From JBGPGW01 sp046349515 (GTDB lineage Bacteria; Pseudomonadota; Alphaproteobacteria; CADEGL01), in the NCBI GenBank assembly GCA_046349515.1, contig JAXMCE010000002.1, positions 310,001 to 374,000 of the forward strand: a DNA stretch of 64,000 bases. The letters run 5' to 3'. A model generated the notes under the pieces. The model did not search any database. It saw nothing but the letters and a program-made list of their open reading frames with translations, and was not told where the DNA came from. Shown piece by piece: positions 33,122 through 42,357 of this stretch. Each line of letters starts with the position of its first letter. The first letter of the stretch is position 1. Position numbers and translations under genes: made by a program.

Positions 33122-34324
33122 CTAGCGCAACGCGGCCGAGGCGCGCTGGATGCGAAGGCACGCCTCGCGCAGATCCTCGGTCGCGATGGGGTAGGCGATT
33201 CGCATGTAAGGCGAGAGGCCGAAGCCAGCGCCCGGCACGACCGCGACGCCGACGGAATCGAGCAAATATTCGGCGAACACGCCGTCGTTCTCGATCACGC
33301 GCCCATCCGGCGCGCGCTTGCCGATGAGACCCGCGATCGAGGGATAGAGATAGAACGCTCCCTCCGGCCGATCACAGGTGATGCCTTCCACCTTGTTCAG
33401 GAGATCGACCGCCAAATCGCGGCGCTGCTTGTAGATCACGTTGTGCTCGGCGATGAAGTCCTGGGGTCCGGTGAGTGCCGCCACGGCCGCCGCCTGGCTC
33501 ACCGAGCACGGATTGTTGGTGCACTGGCCCTGCAGCTTGGCCATGGCCTTGATGAGCCACTTGGGCCCGCCGCCATAGCCGATGCGCCACCCCGTCATGC
33601 AGAAGGCCTTGGACGCGCCGTTCACCGTCACAGTCCGCTCGGCGAGCGCCGGTGCGACGGACGCGATCGTCCTGAACTCGAATTCGTCGTAGATCAGGTG
33701 CTCGTAGATATCGTCGGAGAGGATCATGAGGCGCGGATGCCGGAGCGCGACCTCCGCGATCGCCTTGAGTTCGTCCGCCGTGTAGGCGGCGCCCGTCGGG
33801 TTGGAGGGAGAGTTGAGGATGAGCCATCGGCTCCGGGGCGTGATGGCCTGTTCGAGGTCTTCCGGCCGCAGCTTGAAGCGGTTGTTGCGCGGGCAGTCGA
33901 CGAAGACCGGCACCCCGCCCGCGAGGAGGGCAATGTCCGGATAGGACACCCAGTAGGGGCGCGGAATGATCACCTCGTCGCCCGGTGCGATCGAGGCCAG
34001 CATCGCGTTGAAGATGACCTGCTTGCCGCCCGTGCCGACCGAGATCTGGTCGGGCGCATAGCTGAGGCCGTTCTCACGGTTGAACTTCGCGATGATTGCA
34101 TCCTTGAGTGCGGCCGTGCCGTCCACTGCCGTGTATTTGGTCTCCCCGCCGCGGATGGCGCGGATTGCCGCCTCCTTGACATGGTCGGGCGTGTCGAAAT
34201 CGGGCTCCCCGCCGCTGACACTGATCACGTCCTGGCCCGCGCGCTTCATCGCCAGCGCCTTGCCGAAGATCGCCACCGTCGGCGATTCCTTGATCCGCGC
34301 AACCATCGGTGAGACATCGTTCAT
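33122..34324 (-). CDS. Class I/II aminotransferase, aspartate aminotransferase-like
   Basis: A 400-residue fold-type I PLP aminotransferase of subgroup Igamma, to which bacterial AspC/AatA belongs. Seen: ISVSGGEPDFDTPDHV, VGTGGKQVIFNAM, NSPSNPTGAAYT, LSDDIYEHLIYD, and the PLP-binding Lys in VNGASKAFCMTGWRIGYGGG. The Arg binding the substrate carboxylate is likely in SPYMRIAYP. ATG 34324 (MNDVSPMVARIK) was chosen over the upstream part of the frame because of GAGAGTG upstream and normal length. First gene of a four-gene minus-strand operon. The substrate may be aspartate, but the context suggests an amino acid derived from the neighbouring catabolic enzymes. Confidence 0.9.
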   Translation of the reverse strand: MNDVSPMVARIKESPTVAIFGKALAMKRAGQDVISVSGGEPDFDTPDHVKEAAIRAIRGGETKYTAVDGTAALKDAIIAKFNRENGLSYAPDQISVGTGGKQVIFNAMLASIAPGDEVIIPRPYWVSYPDIALLAGGVPVFVDCPRNNRFKLRPEDLEQAITPRSRWLILNSPSNPTGAAYTADELKAIAEVALRHPRLMILSDDIYEHLIYDEFEFRTIASVAPALAERTVTVNGASKAFCMTGWRIGYGGGPKWLIKAMAKLQGQCTNNPCSVSQAAAVAALTGPQDFIAEHNVIYKQRRDLAVDLLNKVEGITCDRPEGAFYLYPSIAGLIGKRAPDGRVIENDGVFAEYLLDSVGVAVVPGAGFGLSPYMRIAYPIATEDLREACLRIQRASAALR

Positions 34325-34431
34325 GGCGCACTCTCGCATCGAAAGAGGATTGAAAACACTGTAGAAATCGCTCGAAGGCGAGTCAAACAACACCGATGGT
34401 GCGCTCGCCACCGACCAACCAGGAGGACCGC

Positions 34432-35016
34432 ATGGGTCTCGTCGAATTGCGCAAGATGCAGGTGATGGTCGAACGCGCCTGGCATGACGGAGGGCCGCCG
34501 CGCCCGAGCCCCATCCGCCGCGGTACGGTCATCGCCGTCGTCCGCAATCCCTATGCGGGTCGGCACCAGGACGATCTCGTCACCTTCATGGAGGCGCTGA
34601 AGCCCTTGGCCGCGGACATGGCGCGCGATCTTCTCTCGGCCTTGGGCGGCGAAGCGAAGCTCGTCGAGACCTACGGCAAGGGCGCGATCGTCGGGGTCGG
34701 CGGCGAGATCGAACACGCGGCGATCTGGCACTCGCCGGGCGGGGCGGGCTTGCGCGAGGTGCTCGGCGGCGGCCAAGCGCCCGTCCCCGGCAACCAGAAG
34801 ATGGGCCTGCCGGGCACGGTGCTCGACATGCCCATGGGCAATGTCGATGCGCCCTATGTGCGCAGCCATTACGACTCGATTCCCGTGATGGTGGGCGACG
34901 CGCCACGGAACGATGAGATTCTCCTTGCGCTCGCCTTCGGCCTCGGCGGCCGCGTCCATGCGCGGCTAGGCGGGACGACGGCCGAGGAGGCCCGCAAGCA
35001 ATCGAAGCGGCCGTAA
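34432..35016 (+). CDS. AA_synth (DUF1185) family protein
   Basis: A 194-residue protein of the family annotated as amino acid synthesis protein (PF06684), whose biochemical function is not established. Seen: GTVIAVVRNPYAGRHQDDL near the N-terminus, KGAIVGVGGEIEHAAIWHSPGGAGLR and a run of conserved Gly. ATG 34432 (MGLVELRK) is preceded by AGGAGGACC, clearly better than the longer start at 34396. It diverges from the class I aminotransferase and precedes the amidase by 19 bases, so the latter two probably share a transcript. Confidence 0.88.
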   Translation: MGLVELRKMQVMVERAWHDGGPPRPSPIRRGTVIAVVRNPYAGRHQDDLVTFMEALKPLAADMARDLLSALGGEAKLVETYGKGAIVGVGGEIEHAAIWHSPGGAGLREVLGGGQAPVPGNQKMGLPGTVLDMPMGNVDAPYVRSHYDSIPVMVGDAPRNDEILLALAFGLGGRVHARLGGTTAEEARKQSKRP

Positions 35017-35035
35017 GCGCGGCGACTCGCCCGCC

Positions 35036-36451
35036 ATGAGCGGCGACGATCTCGCCTATCTCGGCGCCGAGGCGGCGCTCCGCCAGTTTCGCGCGCGCAC
35101 GCTGTCGCCCGTCGAGTTGATGACGGCCGTGATCGCGCGCGCCGAGCGCCTCAATCCGCGGATCAATGCCTTCACCTACACTTGTTTCGATCAGGCGATC
35201 GACGCCGCGCGGAAAGCGGAAACGGCGCGCAACCCTCGCGCGCTCGAAGGCATCCCCATCGTCATCAAGGATGCCCACGCATGGAAAGGCGAGATCACGA
35301 CCAATGGCTCGAAGGTCTTCGCGGATTTCCGGCCCGATTCCACACATCCTTGCGTCGAGCGTTTGCTCGAAGCCGGCGCCATCCCCATCGCGCGCTCGAC
35401 GACGCCCGAATTCGGCATCGCGCTCACCTGCAGCACGCCGCTCTGGGGCACAACGCGCAACCCGTGGAATCTCGACTACTCGCCGAGCGGATCGTCAAGC
35501 GGAGCCGCCGCGGCGCTCGCGGCCGGGATGACGACGCTCGCCGACGGCTCGGACTATGGCGGCTCGGTGCGCATTCCGGCCGGCTATTGCGGCCTTTTCG
35601 GCTACAAGCCGGCGCACGGGCGCCTTCCCGCGTCCCCGCCCTCGAACCTCGACAGCTTCGGTGCCTTCGGCGCGCTCGCGCGATCGGTCCGTGATGGCGC
35701 GCTGATGATCGACGTCATGGCCGGGCCGCACCCTCGCGACATCACGAGCCTTCGCCCGAAGCTCGCCATCCCCTCGCGCTTTGATCCCATCCGAGGCTGG
35801 CGCATCGCCGTCTCGTTGGATCTCGGCTTCTTCGAGGTGGATGAGGTGGTCCGCCGCAACACGCTGACGGCGCTCGACGGTTTGCGCGAGGCGGGTGCAA
35901 CAGTCGACGAGGTCAAGATCGACTGGACGCTCGACGCGCTCCTCGCCTTCGAGATCCATGCGTCGGCCGCCTTCGCCCATGGGACGTTGCCGCACATCGA
36001 GGGCCGGCTCGACGAGGTGACGCCCCTCGTGCGAAGGCGTGCTGCGCTGGCACCCACCATCACGGGCGAGGAATTTTATTGGGCGGAAGAAGTGCGCGCC
36101 CGCATGTACGAACCGTTGGGCGCGTTGTTCGAGCGCTACGATCTCTTCGTCTGCCCCACCACGGCGATCGCGGAGATCCCGGCCGAACACCACCCGATCA
36201 TGGACAGGACGCTCGAGCGGCGCGGGCGCACCGTCGCCTACCAGCAGCAGGCGACGCTGACCTATCCCTTCAACCTTCTGGGACAGCTGCCGGTCGCGAC
36301 CGTGCCGAGCGGCTTCACGGCGCGAGGAATCCCCACGGGCATCCAGCTCGTGGGCCGGCCGTTCGACGATCTCGCCGTGTTCCAGGCCGCCGCAGCCTAC
36401 GAGCAGGTCAGGCCGTGGTTCGACGGTGCGGCCAACCGGCCGCCGCTCTAG
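35036..36451 (+). CDS. Amidase (amidase-signature family)
   Basis: A 471-residue amidase. The Ser-cisSer-Lys triad is complete: Lys78 in PIVIKDAHA, cis-Ser about 154 in SPSGSSSGAAAALAAG and nucleophile Ser177 in GSDYGGSVRIPAG. Length matches the family. Such enzymes hydrolyse small amides such as acetamide, indoleacetamide or allophanate-type compounds. No signal peptide, so cytoplasmic. It follows the AA_synth gene and faces the convergent isopenicillin-N-synthase-like oxygenase. Not GatA: no gatB/gatC nearby, and the sequence is of the generic amidase kind. Confidence 0.9.
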   Translation: MSGDDLAYLGAEAALRQFRARTLSPVELMTAVIARAERLNPRINAFTYTCFDQAIDAARKAETARNPRALEGIPIVIKDAHAWKGEITTNGSKVFADFRPDSTHPCVERLLEAGAIPIARSTTPEFGIALTCSTPLWGTTRNPWNLDYSPSGSSSGAAAALAAGMTTLADGSDYGGSVRIPAGYCGLFGYKPAHGRLPASPPSNLDSFGAFGALARSVRDGALMIDVMAGPHPRDITSLRPKLAIPSRFDPIRGWRIAVSLDLGFFEVDEVVRRNTLTALDGLREAGATVDEVKIDWTLDALLAFEIHASAAFAHGTLPHIEGRLDEVTPLVRRRAALAPTITGEEFYWAEEVRARMYEPLGALFERYDLFVCPTTAIAEIPAEHHPIMDRTLERRGRTVAYQQQATLTYPFNLLGQLPVATVPSGFTARGIPTGIQLVGRPFDDLAVFQAAAAYEQVRPWFDGAANRPPL

Positions 36452-36469
36452 CGACCGTTAGGGGCGAAC

Positions 36470-37537
36470 CTAACGCGCGCCTGCGGATGTCGAGCGCGCC
36501 GCGTTCGCGGAATCGGGCCGCGCGGGCGCGCCCGCTTTCTCCTGCGTCGCCGGATTGAAATAGGCGCTGAGGAAGATCTCGTGCAGCGCCGGCCCGGCCA
36601 TGACAGGCGGGTACTTCGCGGGATTGGCCGCCGACCGGCAGGTCGGCAGGCATTCGATCCGCGCATCCCAATTCGCATCGAAGAAGAACGGGATGGAGTA
36701 GCGCTCACGTCCAGAGGCATTGACGGCGCGGTGCATCGTGGCCTTGAACAGATCGTTCGTCCAGCGTTGCATCTGCTGGCCGAGATTGATGATGAAGGTG
36801 CCCGGAATCGGCGGAGCGTGGATCCACGTGCCGGCCGCATTCTTCACCTCGAGCCCGCCGACATCGTCCTGCGCGAGTATGGTGAGACAGCCGTAGTCCG
36901 AATGCTCGTCGATACCCATCTCCGAGCCATCGAGATGCTTTGTCTGCGGCGGATAGTGATTGAGCCTGATCTGCGCCAAGGGCCAATTGATCGATTGATC
37001 GAAATACGACTCATCGAGACCGAGCGAGAGGGCCATTGCGCCCATGAGCTGGTTGGCGAGCCGCATCATCTCCGACCAATAGGCTTCGAGGGCCGGTCGC
37101 AGGCCCGCCGGCCGTGCGGGCCACTGATTGCGGCCATGGAGCGGCAAATCCTCGTCCGCGTGAGGGTAGTCCGGCCCGAACTCGTTGCCGATGTCGAAGC
37201 ACTCCCTCAAGTTCGGGATGAGGCCGCTCACGCTCTCGGCATAGAGCGGGACGTAGCCGCGATAGGCGGGCGAATTGAGGACATCGATGCGGCGCTTCTC
37301 GGCCTCGGGCAGCAGAAAAAATTCTTCCGCCGCCTTGAAGACCTTCTCGACGAGCGGGCCGGCGACACCGTGATTGCGGATATAGAAGAATCCGACATCA
37401 CGGCAGGCGATGCCGATCCGGTCGGCGACGCCACGCTTGTCGCTCCCATCGACGTAAGGCCCGACATCGACGACGGGAAGCTGGTCGAATTCCGTGAGAC
37501 TCGCGCCGATGCCTCGTGAGAGAGTCGATGGTGTCAT
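36470..37537 (-). CDS. Isopenicillin N synthase-like 2OG/Fe(II) oxygenase
   Basis: A 355-residue non-heme iron oxygenase of the IPNS/ACCO/gibberellin oxidase group. Iron ligands: H-x-D in DEHSDYGCLT and distal His in TMHRAVNASG; the 2OG-binding R-x-S is RYSIPFFF. The N-terminal DIOX_N motif LPVVDVGPYVDG and GFFYIRNHG are typical. C-terminal about 25 residues (Ala/Arg-rich) are extra. The start at ATG 37537 follows GGGTGGGCC. It stands alone, converging on the amidase gene. The substrate is unknown; bacterial relatives act on amino acids, sulfonates and amides. Confidence 0.9.
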   Translation of the reverse strand: MTPSTLSRGIGASLTEFDQLPVVDVGPYVDGSDKRGVADRIGIACRDVGFFYIRNHGVAGPLVEKVFKAAEEFFLLPEAEKRRIDVLNSPAYRGYVPLYAESVSGLIPNLRECFDIGNEFGPDYPHADEDLPLHGRNQWPARPAGLRPALEAYWSEMMRLANQLMGAMALSLGLDESYFDQSINWPLAQIRLNHYPPQTKHLDGSEMGIDEHSDYGCLTILAQDDVGGLEVKNAAGTWIHAPPIPGTFIINLGQQMQRWTNDLFKATMHRAVNASGRERYSIPFFFDANWDARIECLPTCRSAANPAKYPPVMAGPALHEIFLSAYFNPATQEKAGAPARPDSANAARSTSAGAR

Positions 37538-37648
37538 GGCCCACCCGATGCCCGATCCAGCGAGACGACGATCCTAACCGATCGGGCAGGCGCCCCATAG
37601 GGGCCGCCGATGGGCCCGAGAGCTCCGGAGGCGCACCCCGTGGGGGGC

Positions 37649-39439
37649 TCAGGTCGAAGGATCGGTCTCGGCGTAAGGCCGTATGCTGTCCGCGACCGAA
37701 TCGGCGACATGCTCTTTCGTGATGACGCCAAGGATGCCCGATGGCGCCCCGGATTCGGCCGAGCGGACGACGACGGCCATGCCGGCTCCCGTCTTCGACA
37801 TCCGCCCGATGACATCGAACATGACGTCCTGCTCGCCCACGGTGACGATATTGGCGGTCGCGACCTCGCCAAGCGTGGTGCCGGCCTTGCTTGCCTTCAG
37901 CGTCCCATGAAGATCGGCGTTGATCCGGACGGCGCCGACGATGCGGCCGTCCGCCGTCGCGACGATGTGGCGGAGGGTGCCGGCCGACGGCGAATCCTTG
38001 AGCACCGCCTCGAGTGGCGTTCCGGCCGGCAGGATGAGGACGTCTCGGTCCATGACATCCGCCGCATGCCGTACGAGAAACATATTGGCGTGAAGCGCCT
38101 GGGGGATGAAGTGCCGGCGCCCTTCGAGCTTCATGGTGTAGATGGTCTCGCGCGAGAGAAGGCGCCGAATTCCGATGCTGATCGCGACGGCGATGATCAT
38201 GGGCATCACGATGCCGTAGTCGCGCGTCATCTCGAAGATCATGGTGACGGCGGTCATGGCAGCCGCCGTGCTCCCGCCGACGACCGCGGCCATGCCGACG
38301 ACGGCGAAGGCCGGAAGACTGAGACCGAGCGCCGGTGCCACCATGCCGCACACGCCGCCAAAGGCGGCGCCAAGCGTCGCACCCAAGAACAGCGACGGCG
38401 AGAACACGCCACCCGAGGAGCCGGAGCCGAGACTCAGTAATGTGGCCAGGAGCTTCGCCGCGAGGAGAATCGCAAGCAGCCCCGGGAGCGCAAGGCCACC
38501 CCCAAGAATATCCTCGACTGTCGAGTAACCCACGCTTTCCACGTGGTAGTGCCCTGTCGAGAGGAAGAGGAGATACATCAGGAGACCCACCACGAGCATG
38601 CCGGAGACATGGCGGAGATACGGGTTGGGAATGCGTTCGAAGGCGTCCTCGAAGACGCGAAGACCCCGGACGAAGGCGGCCGACGTTGCGCCCGCGAGCA
38701 CGCCCAGGACCGCATAAAGAAGGAGCGTCTCGACCGAGGTCACATGGCCGCTCGAAAGGGCGAGCGTGGGAACCTGGAACGCCGGCGCCAGACCCAGGAA
38801 CAGCCGGGACACATAGGTCGCCGTGCCGGTCGCGAGGGCCACCGGCAGGAAGGTGCGCACGCTCACCTCCGGCATCATCAGCTCGATCGCAAACATGACG
38901 CCGCCGATGGGCGTGTTGAAGGTCGCAGCGATACCCGCACCCGCGCCCGCCGCGACCAGGGTGATGCGCTGCCACGCCGCCATGGGCAGCACCTGGCCGA
39001 TCGTCGAACCGAGCGAGGCTCCGATCTGGATGATCGGCCCCTCGCGCCCGACCGATGACCCGCTGCCAATCGCAAGGGCCGAAGCGAGCGACTTGACCGC
39101 CGCGACGATGGGGCGAATCCGTCCCTCCTTGTAGTAGATCGCGTCGATGACTTCCGGTACGCCGTGTCCGCGCGCTTCGGGCGCGAAGGTCTTGACGAGA
39201 AAGGTGACGCCGATGGCGCCGATCACCGGCACCAGGATCACGAAGACGCCCCACGGACTCTCCGGCGTGTACACGGTGGCGTCGTAGTCGACCGACGCCT
39301 GGCCGAGAAACATGAGGTTGTGGACGAAGCCGATCAGGATGCGAAAGACGATCGCGCCGACGCCGGTGATCGCGCCCACGAGGATCGCCACGAGCGACAG
39401 ACGAAGAAGGCCCATGGCATGGGGCGGGGAAGCCGTCAT
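37649..39439 (-). CDS. CLC-family chloride channel/antiporter with C-terminal CBS domains
   Basis: A 596-residue membrane protein. The pore motif GSGSSVGREGPIIQIG contains the external gating Glu (in GREGP) of CLC proteins, and the chloride-binding stretches GSGSSGGVFSPSLF and GMAAVVGGSTAAAMTAV are present. Residues about 450-590 form two CBS domains. Unlike E. coli ClcA, the added CBS pair suggests regulation by adenine nucleotides. Whether it is a Cl-/H+ exchanger or a channel depends on an internal Glu that was not checked. Single gene, 231 bases upstream of the divergent cassette at 39671. Confidence 0.92.
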   Translation of the reverse strand: MTASPPHAMGLLRLSLVAILVGAITGVGAIVFRILIGFVHNLMFLGQASVDYDATVYTPESPWGVFVILVPVIGAIGVTFLVKTFAPEARGHGVPEVIDAIYYKEGRIRPIVAAVKSLASALAIGSGSSVGREGPIIQIGASLGSTIGQVLPMAAWQRITLVAAGAGAGIAATFNTPIGGVMFAIELMMPEVSVRTFLPVALATGTATYVSRLFLGLAPAFQVPTLALSSGHVTSVETLLLYAVLGVLAGATSAAFVRGLRVFEDAFERIPNPYLRHVSGMLVVGLLMYLLFLSTGHYHVESVGYSTVEDILGGGLALPGLLAILLAAKLLATLLSLGSGSSGGVFSPSLFLGATLGAAFGGVCGMVAPALGLSLPAFAVVGMAAVVGGSTAAAMTAVTMIFEMTRDYGIVMPMIIAVAISIGIRRLLSRETIYTMKLEGRRHFIPQALHANMFLVRHAADVMDRDVLILPAGTPLEAVLKDSPSAGTLRHIVATADGRIVGAVRINADLHGTLKASKAGTTLGEVATANIVTVGEQDVMFDVIGRMSKTGAGMAVVVRSAESGAPSGILGVITKEHVADSVADSIRPYAETDPST

Positions 39440-39670
39440 CGATCACCCTCGCTCAAGGGCCCGCTCGATCCAGAACGACGTGGCGATTACGGGCGATGTA
39501 GAGATTCGTCTCATCCATTATCCGCAAATGGCAAAGCGGTTAAAGGTCGAGTTGGTTTCGGTGATGAGAGGCCTCGAGCAATGTGCCCCTTCGCCGGCCG
39601 GTCCGTGTATCCTTGGAATGCTGCTTTGTCGTTTGAGGCACGAGTGGGCCGATGAGACGGACACATTGAC

Positions 39671-40660
39671 TTGAGCGTCCTTGTCACGGGTGCCAGCGGC
39701 TTTCTCGGTCGACGGCTCGCGCAGATTCTGCGCGAGCGCGGCGAAGCAGTTCACCTTCTTGTCCGCCCCAGCAGCATTCTCGACGCCCATGACCTCGCAT
39801 TGGGCCAAGTACATCGGTGCTCGCTGGCCGACATCCCTGGGCTCACAGCCATCCTCCAGAGCGTCCGCGTCGTCTTTCACTGCGCGGCGCTGTCCTCCGA
39901 TTGGGGCCCGTGGAGCGAGTTCCGCGCAGCGAACATCGACGGCGTCGTCAATCTGCTCCGCGCCTCCCTCGCAGCGGGATCGGTCGAGCGCTTCGTTCAT
40001 GTCAGCAGCACCGACGTCTACGGCTACCCGGCGCGTCCGGGCGACGAGTCGATGGCGCTGAGAGACGTCGGGTTGCCCTATAACCGGAGCAAATGCGCGG
40101 GCGACCACGCTGCGCTCGACTTCCATCGAAGAACCGGACTTCCCGTCACGATCGTCCGACCGGCGACGATTTTCGGACCCGGAAGCAAGGATTGGGTTGT
40201 TGAACTCGGCCGGCATCTCGTCGCTCGACGCGCCGTGACCATCGCGGGAGGACGCACACCGGCCGGCCTCGTCTATGTCGACGACGTCGCGCGTGTGATG
40301 ATCGCGCTGTCGGAGAATCCCCAGGCGATCGGCGAAGCCTACAATGTCGTCGATCCGACCGCTGTCACATGGCGAATGTATATCGATACGATTGCCGACG
40401 CGTTTGAGGCCCCACGCGTACGGCTCAACATCGATCGGCGTACGGCACTGACGCTCAGCTACGCTGGCGAGATGGCGTATCGCATTTTGCGAATGAAAAC
40501 CCGCCCTATGCTGACTCGCCATGCTGTGCTACTTCTGACGCGCGACCAGCAATTCTCCGCCGCTAGGCTGACCCGGCTGGTCCCAGCCTTTCCTTATGTC
40601 GGTGTCAAAGCCGGCCTGGATGTGACGAGCGACTGGATCAGGTCGACGATCACGCGGTGA
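39671..40660 (+). CDS. NAD(P)-dependent epimerase/reductase of the extended SDR type
   Basis: A 329-residue Rossmann protein. Seen: the N-terminal nucleotide motif VTGASGFLGRRLAQIL, VFHCAALSSDWGPW, HVSSTDVYGYP and the catalytic Tyr-x3-Lys PYNRSKCAG; the C-terminal domain ends with a helical segment after TRPMLTRHAVLLLTRDQQF. The layout matches sterol dehydrogenase-like and ceramide reductase-like (CerR-type) members rather than nucleotide-sugar epimerases. TTG 39671 is the only plausible start. It leads a cassette with ACP, ketosynthase and alpha-oxoamine synthase, so it probably reduces a beta-keto or alpha-amino-ketone product; inference. Confidence 0.85.
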   Translation: MSVLVTGASGFLGRRLAQILRERGEAVHLLVRPSSILDAHDLALGQVHRCSLADIPGLTAILQSVRVVFHCAALSSDWGPWSEFRAANIDGVVNLLRASLAAGSVERFVHVSSTDVYGYPARPGDESMALRDVGLPYNRSKCAGDHAALDFHRRTGLPVTIVRPATIFGPGSKDWVVELGRHLVARRAVTIAGGRTPAGLVYVDDVARVMIALSENPQAIGEAYNVVDPTAVTWRMYIDTIADAFEAPRVRLNIDRRTALTLSYAGEMAYRILRMKTRPMLTRHAVLLLTRDQQFSAARLTRLVPAFPYVGVKAGLDVTSDWIRSTITR

Positions 40661-40821
40661 GATCGCGGCGAGCCCGTGGATCGAACAATCCTCATCCTGC
40701 ATATCTTCGGCCGATCCCTTGAAAGGGACAAGAATCAGCCCCAATTACTTGGAAACCCAAATTTTCCCGGCTGTCGTGGCCAACTCAACGGCACGCTCAG
40801 TGCTTGAGAGGAGAAAAGTCG

Positions 40822-41109
40822 ATGGATGATCCACGCGTGCCGCACATTCTCGATGTTGTGGCGAGGGAGACTTTTGTCGATCGAAGCAAACTCCTCCCCG
40901 ATGCGACCGTCGAAGAACTCGGAATCGCGTCGCTCGATCTCGTCCAGACGATGTTCGCCATTGAGGCGGAATACAATATCGAGATTCCTGTTGCAGGGCA
41001 GGGAGCCGGCCTTGAGTTCGCCACAATTGGAGCGCTTCTCAACCACGTGCTCGCCGTCCTCGACAAGGCCCAAGCCGCGAAATCGCCTGAACCAACACTT
41101 CAGAACTAA
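40822..41109 (+). CDS. Stand-alone acyl carrier protein
   Basis: A 95-residue ACP. The 4'-phosphopantetheine Ser is Ser37 in LGIASLDLVQ; the usual Asp of DSL is Ala here (A-S-L-D). Four-helix topology fits (hydrophobic pattern LDLVQTMFAIEAEYNIEI). The longer frame from 40804 was rejected in favour of ATG 40822 after GAGAGGAG. It is followed after 12 bases by a ketosynthase and then an alpha-oxoamine synthase, so it likely carries the acyl chain these enzymes elongate and condense. Not the housekeeping AcpP, which would sit with fabF/fabD/fabG and read DSLD. Confidence 0.88.
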   Translation: MDDPRVPHILDVVARETFVDRSKLLPDATVEELGIASLDLVQTMFAIEAEYNIEIPVAGQGAGLEFATIGALLNHVLAVLDKAQAAKSPEPTLQN

Positions 41110-41121
41110 GACATCGATCAC

Positions 41122-42357
41122 GTGCCCCATAATCACGCGCCGAGTGCGCAACCACGCGTCGCCGTAACGGGCCTGGGCGCCATTTCGTCGCTGGGCGACG
41201 GGGTCCCGGCGCTTTGGTCTTCGATCCTCGAAGGTGAAGTTGGAATCGGTCCCATTGCCAACATTGCGACCGACCGGCTGAACGTGAAGATCGCGGCGGA
41301 GGTGAGGGACTTCGATCCGTCCCAGCACTTCGACCGGCGCAAGATCCCCATGCTCGACCGTGCCGCACAGTTTGCCCTCGTCGCGGCGCGCGAGGCGATC
41401 GCCGACGCCACCATTTCCTTCGATGACCATCCGTCGCGCTGCGGCGTCATCTTGGGGGCGACCGGCTGCTGGGACGCTGTCGACAACGCCTACAACGAGT
41501 TCTACGGCCGCCATGCGGCGCGCCTGCAGCCCCTGACCGTCCCGCGCATCATGGCCAACGCGCCCGTGAGCCACATCACGATGGAACAGGGAATCCGGGG
41601 CCCTGCGTTCACCGTCTCCTCCGCATGCGCGTCGGCCAATCACGCCATCGGCCTCGCTTTCGAGTTGATCCGGAGCGGCGCGCTAGATGCCGCCGTGACC
41701 GGAGGGAGCGACGCCTCCATATTTCCCGGATTTCTCAAGGGATGGGACGCTCTTCGTGTGTTGAGCCCCGACGCATGCCGGCCGTTCTCGAAAAACCGAA
41801 ACGGGCTTGTAATCGGAGAAGGCGCCGGCATTTTGGTTCTTGAAAACATGGAGATCGCGCGAGCGAGAGGAGCCACGATCCACGCCGAACTCATCGGATT
41901 CGGCATGAATGCGGACGGCATCGACCTCGCGGCGCCCAGCGTGGACAGTATCGCGCGGGCGATGGAGGCGTCCTTGAGGAGCGCTGGCCTGTCCCCGAGC
42001 GACATCGACTATGTCAACGCGCACGGGACAGGAACTCGGCTCAACGATAGCGTCGAGGTTGCCGCCCTTCGAAAGGCATTCGGAAACCGTTTGGCGTCGG
42101 TCGCCATCTCGTCCACCAAGTCGATGCTCGGCCATACCTTGGCGGCCGCCGGAGCTCTCGAACTGATCGCGACGATCCGCGCGCTCGAGGAAAGCGTTCT
42201 TCCCCCGACGATGAACCTGGACGAGCTGGATCCGGAGTGCGATGTCGACGTCGTGCCCAACCAAGCGCGGCCGGCCGCCATCGACATTGCGATGTCGAAC
42301 TCATTTGCCTTCGGCGGATTGAACGCGGTGCTGATCGTTCGGAAATCCGTCCAATGA
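41122..42357 (+). CDS. Beta-ketoacyl-ACP synthase (KAS II/FabF-like)
   Basis: A 411-residue thiolase-fold condensing enzyme. The active-site Cys is Cys169 in VSSACASANH, with His301 in NAHGTGT and His338 in SMLGHTLAAAG; Lys333 in STKSMLG is also present. It is a complete, probably active KAS. The start is GTG 41122, 12 bases after the ACP stop; the stop overlaps the AOS start by ATGA. The clear partnership with a private ACP and an alpha-oxoamine synthase argues against primary fatty-acid synthesis; it may extend or supply the acyl-ACP used for the amino-ketone. Confidence 0.92.
   Translation: MPHNHAPSAQPRVAVTGLGAISSLGDGVPALWSSILEGEVGIGPIANIATDRLNVKIAAEVRDFDPSQHFDRRKIPMLDRAAQFALVAAREAIADATISFDDHPSRCGVILGATGCWDAVDNAYNEFYGRHAARLQPLTVPRIMANAPVSHITMEQGIRGPAFTVSSACASANHAIGLAFELIRSGALDAAVTGGSDASIFPGFLKGWDALRVLSPDACRPFSKNRNGLVIGEGAGILVLENMEIARARGATIHAELIGFGMNADGIDLAAPSVDSIARAMEASLRSAGLSPSDIDYVNAHGTGTRLNDSVEVAALRKAFGNRLASVAISSTKSMLGHTLAAAGALELIATIRALEESVLPPTMNLDELDPECDVDVVPNQARPAAIDIAMSNSFAFGGLNAVLIVRKSVQ

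Noticed and set aside
31808..34312. 834-codon plus-strand frame opposite the M24 and aminotransferase genes
   Set aside because: Shadow of high-GC coding sequence; low-complexity Arg/His/Asp composition.
37398..39446. 682-codon minus-strand frame over the CLC gene in another frame
   Set aside because: The CLC frame at 37649-39439 has all CLC motifs; this frame is a GC-driven shadow.
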